Shown: positions 7,425 to 15,097, counted from the stretch's first letter. The stretch is DNA of 18,827 nt from Thermatribacter sp964570785 (GCA_964570785.1 CAZMZG010000032.1:1-18827); one strand, 5' to 3'. Translations and numbers: made by a program. The notes: generated from the sequence alone by a model not told the origin.

Positions 7425-8615
7425 ATGAGCAGTGATTATTATTTTGAAAAAGAAAAAAAATACCATCTGGGGGTTTATCGTCGCTTTCCGGTGGTCTTTG
7501 TTTCAGGAGAAGGTCCTTATCTTTTTGACCTGGAGGGTAACAAATACCTGGACTTTCTGGCGGGTATTGCTGTAAATGTATTGGGCTATAATTTTCCTCC
7601 TCTGGTCAAGGCAATTCAGGAAGAGGCAACAAGATTGCTCCATACTTCAAATCTTTTCTACACCTTCCCCCAGATTGAGCTTGCCGAACGTTTGGTCAAG
7701 GTCTCGGGGCTTTCCAAAGCTTTCTTTGTGAACAGCGGAGCCGAAGCCAATGAGGTGGCTATGAAGGTAGCCCGCTTTTACGGTCGCAGAAAGCACAAAA
7801 AGCGTTTTAAGTTTGTTTCTTTTGAACGTTCCTTTCACGGTCGCACCTTATTAACGCTTGCTGCTACTGGACAGGAGAAATTTCATAGAGATCTGGAACC
7901 CCTTCCTTCTGGCATTGCCTATGCCAAATTAAACAACTTGGAAAGTGTTTTGGAAGTCCTTGATGACGAGGTATGTGCTATCATAGTAGAACCTGTGCAG
8001 GGAGAAGGAGGGATTTATCCGAGCAGCAAAGAGTTTTTGCAAGGCTTGCGTGAGTTGTGCGACAAAGAAGACATCCTGCTTATTTTTGATGAAGTGCAGT
8101 GTGGCATGGGAAGAACAGGTTCCTTCTTTGCTTTTCAGCATTTTGAGGTTAAACCGGACCTGGTAACCCTTGCCAAAGGTTTAGGCGGGGGGTTGCCCAT
8201 TGGTTGTTGCCTTCTTAGCGAGAAAGTCCTGCCTTTCCTGCACTTAGGGGATCAGGGTAGCACTTTTGGCGGAAACCCGTTGTGCGCCAGGAGTGCCTGT
8301 GTGGTTTGTGATGAAGTAAACAGAGAGCCATTCTTGAGAGGAGTAAGTGAAAAGGGAAGCTATTTGGAAGAAAAACTGGAGGATTTACAAGGGAAATATC
8401 CGGACCTGGTTAAAGATGTTAGAGGACTTGGTCTCATGTGGGGTGTCGAAATCCCTGGTAGAGCTAAGGAAGTAGCTCAGAGGTTGTTTGAAAATAAAGT
8501 GCTTGTTAATGCTTGTAATGATGATGTGGTGAGGTTTTTGCCGCCTCTAATTATAGAAAGGGAACATATTGACTTGGTGATTGATGAATTGGATAAAATT
8601 TTAAAGACTCTGTAA
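7425..8615 (+). CDS. argD: Acetylornithine aminotransferase
   Basis: PLP-dependent class III aminotransferase making N-acetylornithine from N-acetylglutamate semialdehyde and glutamate. Key parts are NSGAEANE (cofactor phosphate binding), FHGRTL, the EPVQGEGGI segment, IFDEVQCGMGRTG, and TLAKGLGGGLPIG with the Schiff-base Lys251. The 396-residue length is typical. The ATG at 7425 is chosen because GAGGTGG (7409-7415) lies nine bases ahead. The open frame extends back into argB (7362), but those residues are not ArgD-like. Class III members also include ornithine and succinylornithine aminotransferases; the argCJB context decides for ArgD. It is the last gene of the first arginine operon. Confidence 0.94.
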   Translation: MSSDYYFEKEKKYHLGVYRRFPVVFVSGEGPYLFDLEGNKYLDFLAGIAVNVLGYNFPPLVKAIQEEATRLLHTSNLFYTFPQIELAERLVKVSGLSKAFFVNSGAEANEVAMKVARFYGRRKHKKRFKFVSFERSFHGRTLLTLAATGQEKFHRDLEPLPSGIAYAKLNNLESVLEVLDDEVCAIIVEPVQGEGGIYPSSKEFLQGLRELCDKEDILLIFDEVQCGMGRTGSFFAFQHFEVKPDLVTLAKGLGGGLPIGCCLLSEKVLPFLHLGDQGSTFGGNPLCARSACVVCDEVNREPFLRGVSEKGSYLEEKLEDLQGKYPDLVKDVRGLGLMWGVEIPGRAKEVAQRLFENKVLVNACNDDVVRFLPPLIIEREHIDLVIDELDKILKTL

Positions 8616-8624
8616 GACCTTACA
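8611..8624. repeat. 14-bp inverted repeat over the argD stop codon
   Basis: TGTAAG-AC-CTTACA is a perfect 6-2-6 palindrome that includes the argD TAA (8613-8615). The two-base spacer and lack of a T-tract make a terminator unlikely. It lies about 10 bp upstream of the putative argG -35 element, so an operator is possible. It is not an obvious ARG box. Confidence 0.35.
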
Positions 8625-8632
8625 AGTTGGGT

Positions 8633-8661
8633 TTGATTAAGATTTAATTGGACATTAAAAA
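8633..8661 (+). promoter_or_regulatory. Possible promoter of argGH-glnA
   Basis: TTGATT (8633-8638) and TAAAAA (8656-8661) are spaced by 17 bases in an AT-rich stretch, each matching four of six consensus bases. It would start an RNA near 8668, just ahead of the structured leader. Weak boxes, moderate support from position. Confidence 0.4.
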
Positions 8662-8694
8662 TTAAGGTATCGGGGAAGAAAATTTTTGAATTGT

Positions 8695-8830
8695 CTCTCA
8701 GGCTGTTCTGCTTTCAGCCTGAAAAAACTGGTTAGCCTTGAATACCGCCTGCTGGGGTGAGGCTAACCTGAGAGGCGGAATAGAAATAACCCAGCCACCT
8801 TTAGATAAATCTAAGTCGGGGTGAGTTGAG
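8695..8830 (+). promoter_or_regulatory. Structured leader RNA upstream of argG, family not recognised
   Basis: Several perfect helices can be drawn. P2 is CAGGCTG (8699-8705) with CAGCCTG (8715-8721). P3 is GGTTAGCCT (8730-8738) with AGGCTAACC (8760-8768). P1 is CTCTCAGG (8695-8702) with CCTGAGAG (8767-8774) and encloses P2 and P3. CCGCCT in the P3 loop (8745-8750) matches AGGCGG (8773-8778) as a possible pseudoknot. P1 shares bases with P2, P3 and the pseudoknot, so alternative states are expected. A 3' hairpin, TTAGA/TCTAA (8801-8814) plus CACC/GGTG (8796-8799, 8820-8823), would cover GGGGTGA, the best anti-SD match before argG. No T-box, TPP, SAM, lysine or glycine consensus was found. Regulation of argG is inferred. 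Confidence 0.6.
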
Positions 8831-8836
8831 TTTGCT

Positions 8837-10036
8837 ATGAGCAAAGAAAAAGTAGTGCTTGCTTATTCGGGTGGTTTGGATACCTCGGTTGCTATTCGTT
8901 GGTTGCAAGAACAAATGGATGCAGAAGTCTATGCGGTCACTCTGGATCTTGGACAGAGTAAAGACCTTGAAGAGGTACGTAAAAAAGCGCTTGCTGTAGG
9001 CGCGAAAGAGGCTTTTGTCTTTGATGTACGCGAAGAATTCTTACAGCGTTTTGTTATCCCTGCCCTCTGGGCACAGGCAGTATATGAAAAGAAATACCCT
9101 CTGGCTACGGCACTTTCCAGACCCCTAATTGCAGAGTATTTGGTGAAGGTTGCTAGGGAAAAAGGAGCCCGCTATGTGGCGCATGGCTGTACCGGCAAAG
9201 GAAATGACCAGGTACGTATTGAAGTTTCGGTGGCAGCGCTGGATCCATCTCTAAAGGTAATCGCTCCGGCAAGGATATGGGACTGGAGTAGGGAAGAAGA
9301 AATTGAATATGCCAATCTTAACGGTATACCAGTTCCTGTCACCACAGGTAGCCCTTACAGCATTGATCAGAATATCTGGGGAAGGAGTATTGAATGTGGA
9401 GTGCTGGAAGACCCCTGGGTTGAGCCTCCGGAGGAGGTTTTTGAGTGGACGCGAAGTCCCGTTGAAGCTCCCAACGAGCCTTTGGTCTTCGAGGTGGGCT
9501 TTGAAGAAGGAATACCCAAAACCTTAAATGGTCAGTATTATTCGCTGCTTAACCTGGTTGAAGAATTGAATAAGCTGGGAGGTGAGCACGGCTTCGGGCG
9601 CATAGACCATCTTGAGAACAGGCTGGTGGGCATTAAGTCGCGTGAGGTCTATGAATGTCCTGCGGCCTTAATTTTGCTGACCGCATATCGGGAAATAGAG
9701 AATATGGTGTTACCTCGAGAAGTACTGCATTTTAAGCCCCATCTTGAGGAGCAGTATGCGCAAATCGTCTATGAAGGTCTTTGGTACTCTTTGCTGCGAG
9801 AAGCTCTGGATGCTTTTATGGCCAGGTTAGCCAAAAAGGCAAGCGGGGAAGTGCGTTTCAAACTCTATAAAGGAAATCTGCAAGTGGTGGGTCGTCGTTC
9901 AGAAAGTTCGCTTTATGACTTTGCTATGGCAACCTATGACAAAGAAGACATCTTTGATCATAAAGCGAGCGAAGGATTTATTAAGCTCTGGAGCTTACCC
10001 ACCAAAATATACTCCATGGTTGACCGGAAAGAGTGA
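8837..10036 (+). CDS. argG: Argininosuccinate synthase
   Basis: ATP-dependent ligation of citrulline and aspartate. The 399-residue protein begins with the PP-loop pyrophosphatase motif SGGLDTS (residues 11-17), followed by ARYVAHGCTGKGNDQVR and SPYSIDQNIWGRSIECG, all standard. The ATG is followed by a typical N-terminus (MSKEKVVLAY), so the start is firm even though its Shine-Dalgarno is weak: GGTGA (8820-8824) lies 12 bases upstream and inside a predicted hairpin. It heads a second arginine gene group with argH eight bases downstream and glnA overlapping argH. The citrulline-forming genes (argF, carAB) are not nearby. Confidence 0.97.
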   Translation: MSKEKVVLAYSGGLDTSVAIRWLQEQMDAEVYAVTLDLGQSKDLEEVRKKALAVGAKEAFVFDVREEFLQRFVIPALWAQAVYEKKYPLATALSRPLIAEYLVKVAREKGARYVAHGCTGKGNDQVRIEVSVAALDPSLKVIAPARIWDWSREEEIEYANLNGIPVPVTTGSPYSIDQNIWGRSIECGVLEDPWVEPPEEVFEWTRSPVEAPNEPLVFEVGFEEGIPKTLNGQYYSLLNLVEELNKLGGEHGFGRIDHLENRLVGIKSREVYECPAALILLTAYREIENMVLPREVLHFKPHLEEQYAQIVYEGLWYSLLREALDAFMARLAKKASGEVRFKLYKGNLQVVGRRSESSLYDFAMATYDKEDIFDHKASEGFIKLWSLPTKIYSMVDRKE

Positions 10037-10044
10037 AATAAGAT

Positions 10045-11511
10045 ATGGCAAAGGAAGGGACTTTTCTCTGGGGAGGCAGGTTCGAACAAAAGCCTGATGC
10101 TGAAACCGTTGCCTTCTCCACTTCTATCAGAGAAGACTACCGGCTCTACCCCTTTGATATATGGGGAAGCATTGCCCATTGTATAATGCTTGAGCGTGTG
10201 GGTATTATCAGCTTGCAAGAAAGAAAGGCACTCTGTGAGGGGCTACGGGTCATATACCGGGAATTGCAAGAAGGTAGGGTGGATCCTGCTTCCTTTGAAG
10301 ACATTCACAGCCTGGTGGAGCACCGTTTACGGGAATTAAAGGGGCAGGTTGCTAATAAATTGCACACTGCGCGCTCTCGAAATGATCAGGTAGCACTTGA
10401 TGAGCGACTTTATCTCAGGGAAGTAATTGTTGCGGTTATCGAAAAAATAGCTGCTTTACAGGGCAAAATTCTCGCACAAGCCAAGGCATATCCTGACCTG
10501 GTAATGCCTGGGTTTACCCACCTTCAACCAGCACAGCCAGTTCTTTACGCTTACCATTTAATGGCTTATTTTTACATGCTGGAGCGGGACGTGGAACGTC
10601 TCTGGGATAGCCTGAAAAGAGTTAATGTTCTTCCCCTTGGAGCGGGTGCGCTGGCAGGTACTTCCCTGCCCATAGATCGTGAGTACGTGGCTTCTCTTTT
10701 GGCTTTCCCGAAGGCCCAGGAAAATGGCATGGATGCAGTTTCCGATCGGGACTTCATTCTGGAATTTCTTTTTGACCTTTTGTCGCTGTTTGTACACCTC
10801 AGCAGACTAAGCGAAGAGCTGGTAATCTGGAGCAGTCCCCTCTTTGGATTTATAGAGGTGGACGATGCCTTGACCACAGGTTCAAGTATCATGCCTCAGA
10901 AGAAAAATCCCGATCTTGCGGAACTTTTACGAGGAAAGTGCGGTGAGTTTCTGGGTGCCCTGGTCAGTTTGGCCACTACCCTCAAGGGTTTACCTCTTGC
11001 TTACAATAGGGATTTGCAACAGGATAAAAAACCTCTCTTCAGGAGTGTTGAAGAAACGCTGTCTTCCCTTGACATTGCAGCAAAACTCATTGCAGGAGTG
11101 CGACCTTTACCTCGAAACATCGAGAAAGCCTTGAAAAAAGGCTTCCTCACCGCTACTGACCTTGCAGAATTTCTGGTGGAAAAAGGTATTCCTTTTCGAA
11201 AAGCTCATCACCTGGTTGGAAAAATAGTTAGAAAAATGCTTAATGAAGGAAGAGAACTGACCTCTCTAAGAGCCGAGGACCTTGGTGAGTATGCCTCTTT
11301 GTTTGAGGAAACCCTCAGGGAGAGGCTTGATGAAAAAAAATCTCCGCTTTTTAAAAGGTCTCTGGGGAGCACTTCACCGGAGGAAGTCAAGAAGCAGGTT
11401 GTTCAAGCAGAATCAAAGCTCAGGGAATGGGAGAAATTGCTTGAGGGGCTGAAGAAAGAATGGAAGGCGAGTTTTGAGAAGCTTCTGTTTTCAAGGGGTG
11501 ATAACGAGTGA
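10045..11511 (+). CDS. argH: Argininosuccinate lyase with a C-terminal extension
   Basis: Splits argininosuccinate into arginine and fumarate; member of the fumarase/aspartase superfamily. Recognisable blocks are LWGGRFEQKP at the N-terminus, HTARSRNDQV, the TPGFTHLQ-like MPGFTHLQPAQP, and the signature GSSIMPQKKNP (residues 279-289) with the catalytic serine loop. At 488 residues it is about 25-30 longer than common bacterial ArgH (about 455-465); the excess is a charged, helix-prone tail after the usual end (REWEKLLEGLKKEW onward). Spacing to argG is eight bases, and its stop codon overlaps the glnA GTG. Function is secure; the role of the tail is unknown. Confidence 0.96.
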   Translation: MAKEGTFLWGGRFEQKPDAETVAFSTSIREDYRLYPFDIWGSIAHCIMLERVGIISLQERKALCEGLRVIYRELQEGRVDPASFEDIHSLVEHRLRELKGQVANKLHTARSRNDQVALDERLYLREVIVAVIEKIAALQGKILAQAKAYPDLVMPGFTHLQPAQPVLYAYHLMAYFYMLERDVERLWDSLKRVNVLPLGAGALAGTSLPIDREYVASLLAFPKAQENGMDAVSDRDFILEFLFDLLSLFVHLSRLSEELVIWSSPLFGFIEVDDALTTGSSIMPQKKNPDLAELLRGKCGEFLGALVSLATTLKGLPLAYNRDLQQDKKPLFRSVEETLSSLDIAAKLIAGVRPLPRNIEKALKKGFLTATDLAEFLVEKGIPFRKAHHLVGKIVRKMLNEGRELTSLRAEDLGEYASLFEETLRERLDEKKSPLFKRSLGSTSPEEVKKQVVQAESKLREWEKLLEGLKKEWKASFEKLLFSRGDNE

Positions 11512-12827
11512 GCGATAGCATGAAAGAAGCGCTTTATAAAATAAAAGAGTTAAAGATAGATTTTTTGCGCTTGCAATTTGTTGACATTCTTGGCATACCC
11601 AAGAATGTCGAAATTCCTGTTAAAAGGGTAGAGGCTGCTCTGTACGAAGGGGTAGGGTTTGATGGTTCTTCGATAGAGGGTTTCGTGCGTATCGAGGAAT
11701 CGGACATGAAACTTTTTCCAGATGTCAACACTTTCATGGTCTTGCCCTGGGAAGAAGAAAGAAAAGTTGCCAGAATGATCTGTGATGTCAAAAAGCCCAA
11801 TGGAGAGTTGTTCGAGGGCTGCCCCCGTACTAATTTGAAAAGACATCTTGAAAAGCTTAGCAAGAGGGGATGGACTCTTAAGGTAGGTACGGAGGCAGAA
11901 TTTTTCATTCTGCGTTACAGTGATGGAAAAATTGCGACCAGTGACAGAGGTAGCTACTTTGACCTTCTTCCTCTGGATACCGAAGAAGGTTTGCGACGTG
12001 ATATGGTCATTGCTCTGGAAAAATTAGGACTAAATATTGAAGCTGCCCATCATGAAGTGGGGCACTCCCAGCATGAAATTGATTTTGAGTATGGGGATGC
12101 TTTAAGCATCGCCGACAACATCATCACCTTGAAAATAGCTGTTAAGACCCTGGCTCTGCGCAGGGGTTACATAGCTACTTTCATGCCCAAGCCCTTTTTT
12201 GGAGTTGCTGGTTCAGGTATGCATACCCATCTTTCGCTTTTTGAAGGAGAAGAAAATCTCTTTTATGACCCCCAGACCCCCGATGGACTTAGCAAAGTAG
12301 CCCGGGGGTTCATAGCCGGTCTTTTGCAACATGCCCGTGCTTATGCAGCGATTACTAACCCTCTGGTTAACTCTTATAAGAGGCTGGTTCCTGGCTACGA
12401 AGCACCGGTTTACATAGCCTGGGCCGAGAAAAACCGTAGTCCTCTGGTACGTGTTCCTCCTCAACGGGGTAAGGGGACCAGAGCTGAGCTGCGTAATCCC
12501 GATCCTGCCTGTAATCCTTATCTGGCTTTCTCGGTGATCCTTGCTGCCGGTATGGATGGTGTGGACAGAGAGCTGGATCCTGGAAAGCCCCTGAACAACG
12601 TTAACCTTTACCAGCTGAGCGACGGAGAGAGAGAAGAATGGGGAATAGATTTTCTCCCTTCATCTCTGGAAGAGGCATTGAAAGCTCTTGAGGAGAACGA
12701 GGTTATAAGAAATGCGCTTACCCCTCATATCCTTGACTATTATCTGAGAGCCAAAAAAGAGGAATGGAAAGAATATAAAAACACCGTGCACCCCTGGGAA
12801 ATCGAGCGCTATCTGGAGCTTTATTAA
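11508..12827 (+). CDS. glnA: Glutamine synthetase, class I-alpha type
   Basis: Makes glutamine from glutamate, ammonia and ATP as a dodecamer. The 439 residues align by eye along the whole Bacillus-type enzyme. Visible parts are FDGSSIEGFVRIEESDM (Arg61 matches the feedback-related Arg62 of Bacillus GS), the HHEVGHSQHEIDF metal/glutamate site, GSGMHTHLSLF, VPGYEAP and NRSPLVRVP. The 25-residue insertion and the NLYDLPPEE adenylylation site of beta enzymes are absent (NVNLYQLSDGER instead), so control by adenylylation is not expected. GTG at 11508 sits six bases after GGGGTGA (11495-11501); ATG at 11520 is a less likely alternative. The 4-base overlap with argH implies coupled translation in an argGH-glnA operon. 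Confidence 0.95.
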   Translation: MSDSMKEALYKIKELKIDFLRLQFVDILGIPKNVEIPVKRVEAALYEGVGFDGSSIEGFVRIEESDMKLFPDVNTFMVLPWEEERKVARMICDVKKPNGELFEGCPRTNLKRHLEKLSKRGWTLKVGTEAEFFILRYSDGKIATSDRGSYFDLLPLDTEEGLRRDMVIALEKLGLNIEAAHHEVGHSQHEIDFEYGDALSIADNIITLKIAVKTLALRRGYIATFMPKPFFGVAGSGMHTHLSLFEGEENLFYDPQTPDGLSKVARGFIAGLLQHARAYAAITNPLVNSYKRLVPGYEAPVYIAWAEKNRSPLVRVPPQRGKGTRAELRNPDPACNPYLAFSVILAAGMDGVDRELDPGKPLNNVNLYQLSDGEREEWGIDFLPSSLEEALKALEENEVIRNALTPHILDYYLRAKKEEWKEYKNTVHPWEIERYLELY

Positions 12828-12843
12828 TCTGAAAAGAAGGTCT

Positions 12844-12885
12844 GGCCGGTATCTATGCTCTACCAGTGGTAGAGGAACGGCCTTT
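12844..12885. terminator. Possible shared terminator hairpin between convergent glnA and mnmG
   Basis: CTCTACC-AGT-GGTAGAG (12858-12874) is a perfect 7-bp hairpin, flanked by GGCCG (12844-12848) and CGGCC (12878-12882) that can extend the stem. Only TTT follows on the + strand, so termination would be weak or need help. The structure overlaps the last mnmG codons. Confidence 0.35.
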
Positions 12886-14754
12886 GTCGGACCGGTATTT
12901 TTCGAGTATTATGGAAAGAGCCAGGATATCAGAGGGGGTTACTCCTGGGATTCGCGAAGCTTGCCCCAGAGTTTGTGGTCTGACCTTCTCGAGCCGTTCC
13001 TTGGCTTCCTGGGAGAGACCGGTAACTGACGAATAATCGAAGTTTTCAGGAATAGCTTTTCTCTCCAGGCGCAAAAACTCGTTTATCGTTCTTTGCTGGC
13101 GTTCAATATAACCGCGATACTTGATTTCGATTTCTACTTCTTCGATGATCTGGGGGGATAAAAAGGGCCTTTGGGAGTCAAAAGGAGCCAGATCCAGATA
13201 GCTTATTTGAGGTCTGGTAAGCAGGTTTGCAAGCTTGGTAGTTTCTTTAATGGGGGCGGTCCCTTTACTTTTCAGTAGAGCATTTAACTCTGGAGAAGGT
13301 GAAACAGAAGTTTCTTCAAGGCGACAGATTTCCTGTTGGATCATTTGTTTCTTTTCCTGGACTCTTTGGTATCTTTCCCCGCTTATGGTCCCGGCTTCAA
13401 AAGCATGGCGAGCAAGGCGCAAGTCGGCATTGCTGTGACGAATGGCAAGACGATATTCAACTTTTCCGGTCCTCAGGCGGTAAGGCTCCTCAACCCCCTT
13501 GGTAACCAGATCGTCTATCATGACCCCTATGTAGCTTTCATTCCTTCCCAGCACGATGGGTGGTTTACCCTGCACATAGCGAGCGGCATTTATGCCTGCG
13601 ATTATACCTTGACCCGCTGCTTCTTCGTAGCCCGAGGTACCATTTATTTGCCCTGCCAGGAACAAACCTGGAACATTTTTGCACTCCAGTGAGGCTTTGA
13701 GCTGAGTTGGCAGTACGAAGTCGTACTCTATACCATATCCTGGTCTTATTATGTGTGCTTTCTCTAATCCCGGAATAGAATGGACTATTTGCCACTGGAC
13801 TTCCTCGGGGAGCGAGGTAAATATCCCCTGAGCATAGACTTCATTGGTATCTTTACCCTCTGGTTCGAGGAAGATGAGGTGGTTTTCTTTGTCCGGAAAA
13901 CGGTAAACCTTGTCTTCAAGCGACGGGCACTCTCGTACCGGAAAGGAATTAGCAAATACGTAAAGCAGGGGTGAGCGGTGAAAATTGGATTTTATGATTT
14001 CGCAAGTTTTTCGAGTAGTGCGAGTAATAAACACTGAACAACCCTGGTATGTTCTGGGAGTTCCCTCAAAGGAAAAGCAAAGCGGCTCTTCATCGCTTTT
14101 TTGTTCTTCCATTTTAGAGAAATCAACGGTTCTTCGATCCAGACGAGGAGGAGTACAGGTATTCAACCTGCCCAGCTTGAGGCCAATTTTTCTGAGTGAT
14201 TCGCTCAACCCACGAGCGGGAAACTCGCCGTGTCTTCCTGCGGGATAGCTTAGCTCGCCTATACGTATAACGCCATTTAGAAAGGTACCGGTAGCCAAGA
14301 CAATCGCAGGAGCAAAAAGAGTGCTGCCATATTTGGTCTTGACACCCTTTATTTTACCTTCTCCGTCGAGAAGCAACTCTTCAACTTCACCCTGTATGAG
14401 CTTGAGATAGGGGTTCTTCTCCAGAAATTCTCTCATGGTTAGACTGTAACGGTCTCGCTGAACCTGAGCACGCAGGGTTTGGACTGCTGGTCCTTTGCCG
14501 GTGTTTACTTTTTTGACATGAATCGTGGTCAGGTCGGTTACTTTAGCCATTAGCCCCCCCAGGGCATCAATTTCCCTCACCACATGACCTTTCCCAGGTC
14601 CTCCTATGGCTGGGTTACAGGGCATCAGGGCAATACCATGCACAGTCAAGGCAATAAGCGCTGTTTTGAGCCCCATGGAGGCAGCTGCATGAGCAGCTTC
14701 ACATCCTGCATGTCCACCTCCAACAACTATTACATCGTAGTGCAGGCTGTCCAT
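12853..14754 (-). CDS. mnmG: tRNA uridine-5-carboxymethylaminomethyl(34) synthesis enzyme MnmG
   Basis: FAD- and folate-dependent partner of MnmE in building cmnm5U at the wobble position of tRNAs reading NNA/NNG codons, including tRNA-Arg(UCU). The 633-residue protein begins with the FAD-binding VIVVGGGHAG motif (residues 8-17), and has the family signature MPCNPAIGGPGKGH, LRAQVQRDRY, and GQINGTSGYEEAAGQG. The C-terminal part includes RIPGVTPSDI, the tRNA/MnmE-interacting helical end. ATG at 14754 is preferred: AGGGTGA is about eight bases upstream, and the in-frame GTG at 14766 lies inside that site. It is the only - strand gene here, transcribed toward glnA from its own promoter; mnmE is not in view. 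Confidence 0.96.
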   Translation of the reverse strand: MDSLHYDVIVVGGGHAGCEAAHAAASMGLKTALIALTVHGIALMPCNPAIGGPGKGHVVREIDALGGLMAKVTDLTTIHVKKVNTGKGPAVQTLRAQVQRDRYSLTMREFLEKNPYLKLIQGEVEELLLDGEGKIKGVKTKYGSTLFAPAIVLATGTFLNGVIRIGELSYPAGRHGEFPARGLSESLRKIGLKLGRLNTCTPPRLDRRTVDFSKMEEQKSDEEPLCFSFEGTPRTYQGCSVFITRTTRKTCEIIKSNFHRSPLLYVFANSFPVRECPSLEDKVYRFPDKENHLIFLEPEGKDTNEVYAQGIFTSLPEEVQWQIVHSIPGLEKAHIIRPGYGIEYDFVLPTQLKASLECKNVPGLFLAGQINGTSGYEEAAGQGIIAGINAARYVQGKPPIVLGRNESYIGVMIDDLVTKGVEEPYRLRTGKVEYRLAIRHSNADLRLARHAFEAGTISGERYQRVQEKKQMIQQEICRLEETSVSPSPELNALLKSKGTAPIKETTKLANLLTRPQISYLDLAPFDSQRPFLSPQIIEEVEIEIKYRGYIERQQRTINEFLRLERKAIPENFDYSSVTGLSQEAKERLEKVRPQTLGQASRIPGVTPSDILALSIILEKYRSDKGRSSTTGRA

Positions 14755-14799
14755 TTTTCCACTCACCCTTCAACCGATTTTTTAGTCTGCTGGGAAGAA

Positions 14800-14828
14800 A
14801 TATTACCATTTTATTGGTTTGTTTTCAA
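14800..14828 (-). promoter_or_regulatory. Promoter of mnmG
   Basis: On the - strand, TTGAAA (14828-14823) and TAATAT (14805-14800) are spaced by exactly 17 bases, giving a start near 14793 and a leader of about 40 bases. This is among the best promoter matches in the window. Confidence 0.65.
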
Positions 14829-15020
14829 AAAGAGTGCTTACCAGGACTTCCCAGAGACAGAAGTTCGGGGCGTGACTTTAAGAGTAGCAAACTTCGTTCA
14901 CGGCTTCCTGGATACTTTATTTAATATTGTGCCTTTTGTCTGCCGATTGCACCTATCAAGAAATTTATGCTTCTAAATAGTGCTTTTGAAAAAGAGTAGA
15001 TTGTATGGGATATATTACCC
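14829..15020. other. Divergent intergenic region with no recognisable gene
   Basis: Between the mnmG promoter and the promoter of the downstream + strand gene lies about 190 bp in which I see no RNA gene, no family-like reading frame and no strong repeat. Open frames crossing it are fragments running in from the antisense side of mnmG. Confidence 0.5.
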
Positions 15021-15024
15021 GGGG

Positions 15025-15055
15025 TTAACACTAAAAATAATACATGTGATAGAAT
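15025..15055 (+). promoter_or_regulatory. Possible promoter of the NapH-like gene
   Basis: TTAACA (15025-15030) is followed by GATAGA (15048-15053) at 17 bases or TAGAAT (15050-15055) at 19. A TG precedes the -10 region (TGTGATAGAAT). The start would be near 15061, with a leader of about 37 bases before the ATG. Confidence 0.45.
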
Positions 15056-15097
15056 CTCTCATATAGTAACGACTCTCGAAAAAAAGATGGTGATAAA

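Noticed and set aside
8745..8760. CCGCCTG in the argG leader recalls the 3' element of the ZTP riboswitch.
   Set aside because: The GGGC continuation and the required 5' domain before it are absent, and its complement lies 3' rather than 5'.
8752..8768. GGGGTGAGGCTAACC looks faintly like a T-box core.
   Set aside because: It lacks the TGGNACC bulge, antiterminator helices and any stem I or terminator.
8740..8795. Fragments GGGGTG, CTGAGA and ACCC in the argG leader suggest a TPP riboswitch.
   Set aside because: The second conserved half of the TPP aptamer and the correct helices are missing; the spacing is also wrong.
8738..8824. 28-codon frame (TTG start) inside the argG leader, a possible attenuator leader peptide.
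   Set aside because: It has no ATG, no Shine-Dalgarno before the TTG and no run of Arg or other regulatory codons; it overlaps RNA helices that explain the sequence better.
14584..14976. 130-codon + strand frame reaching from mnmG into the intergenic region.
   Set aside because: Most of it is antisense to conserved mnmG sequence, and it shows no family features.
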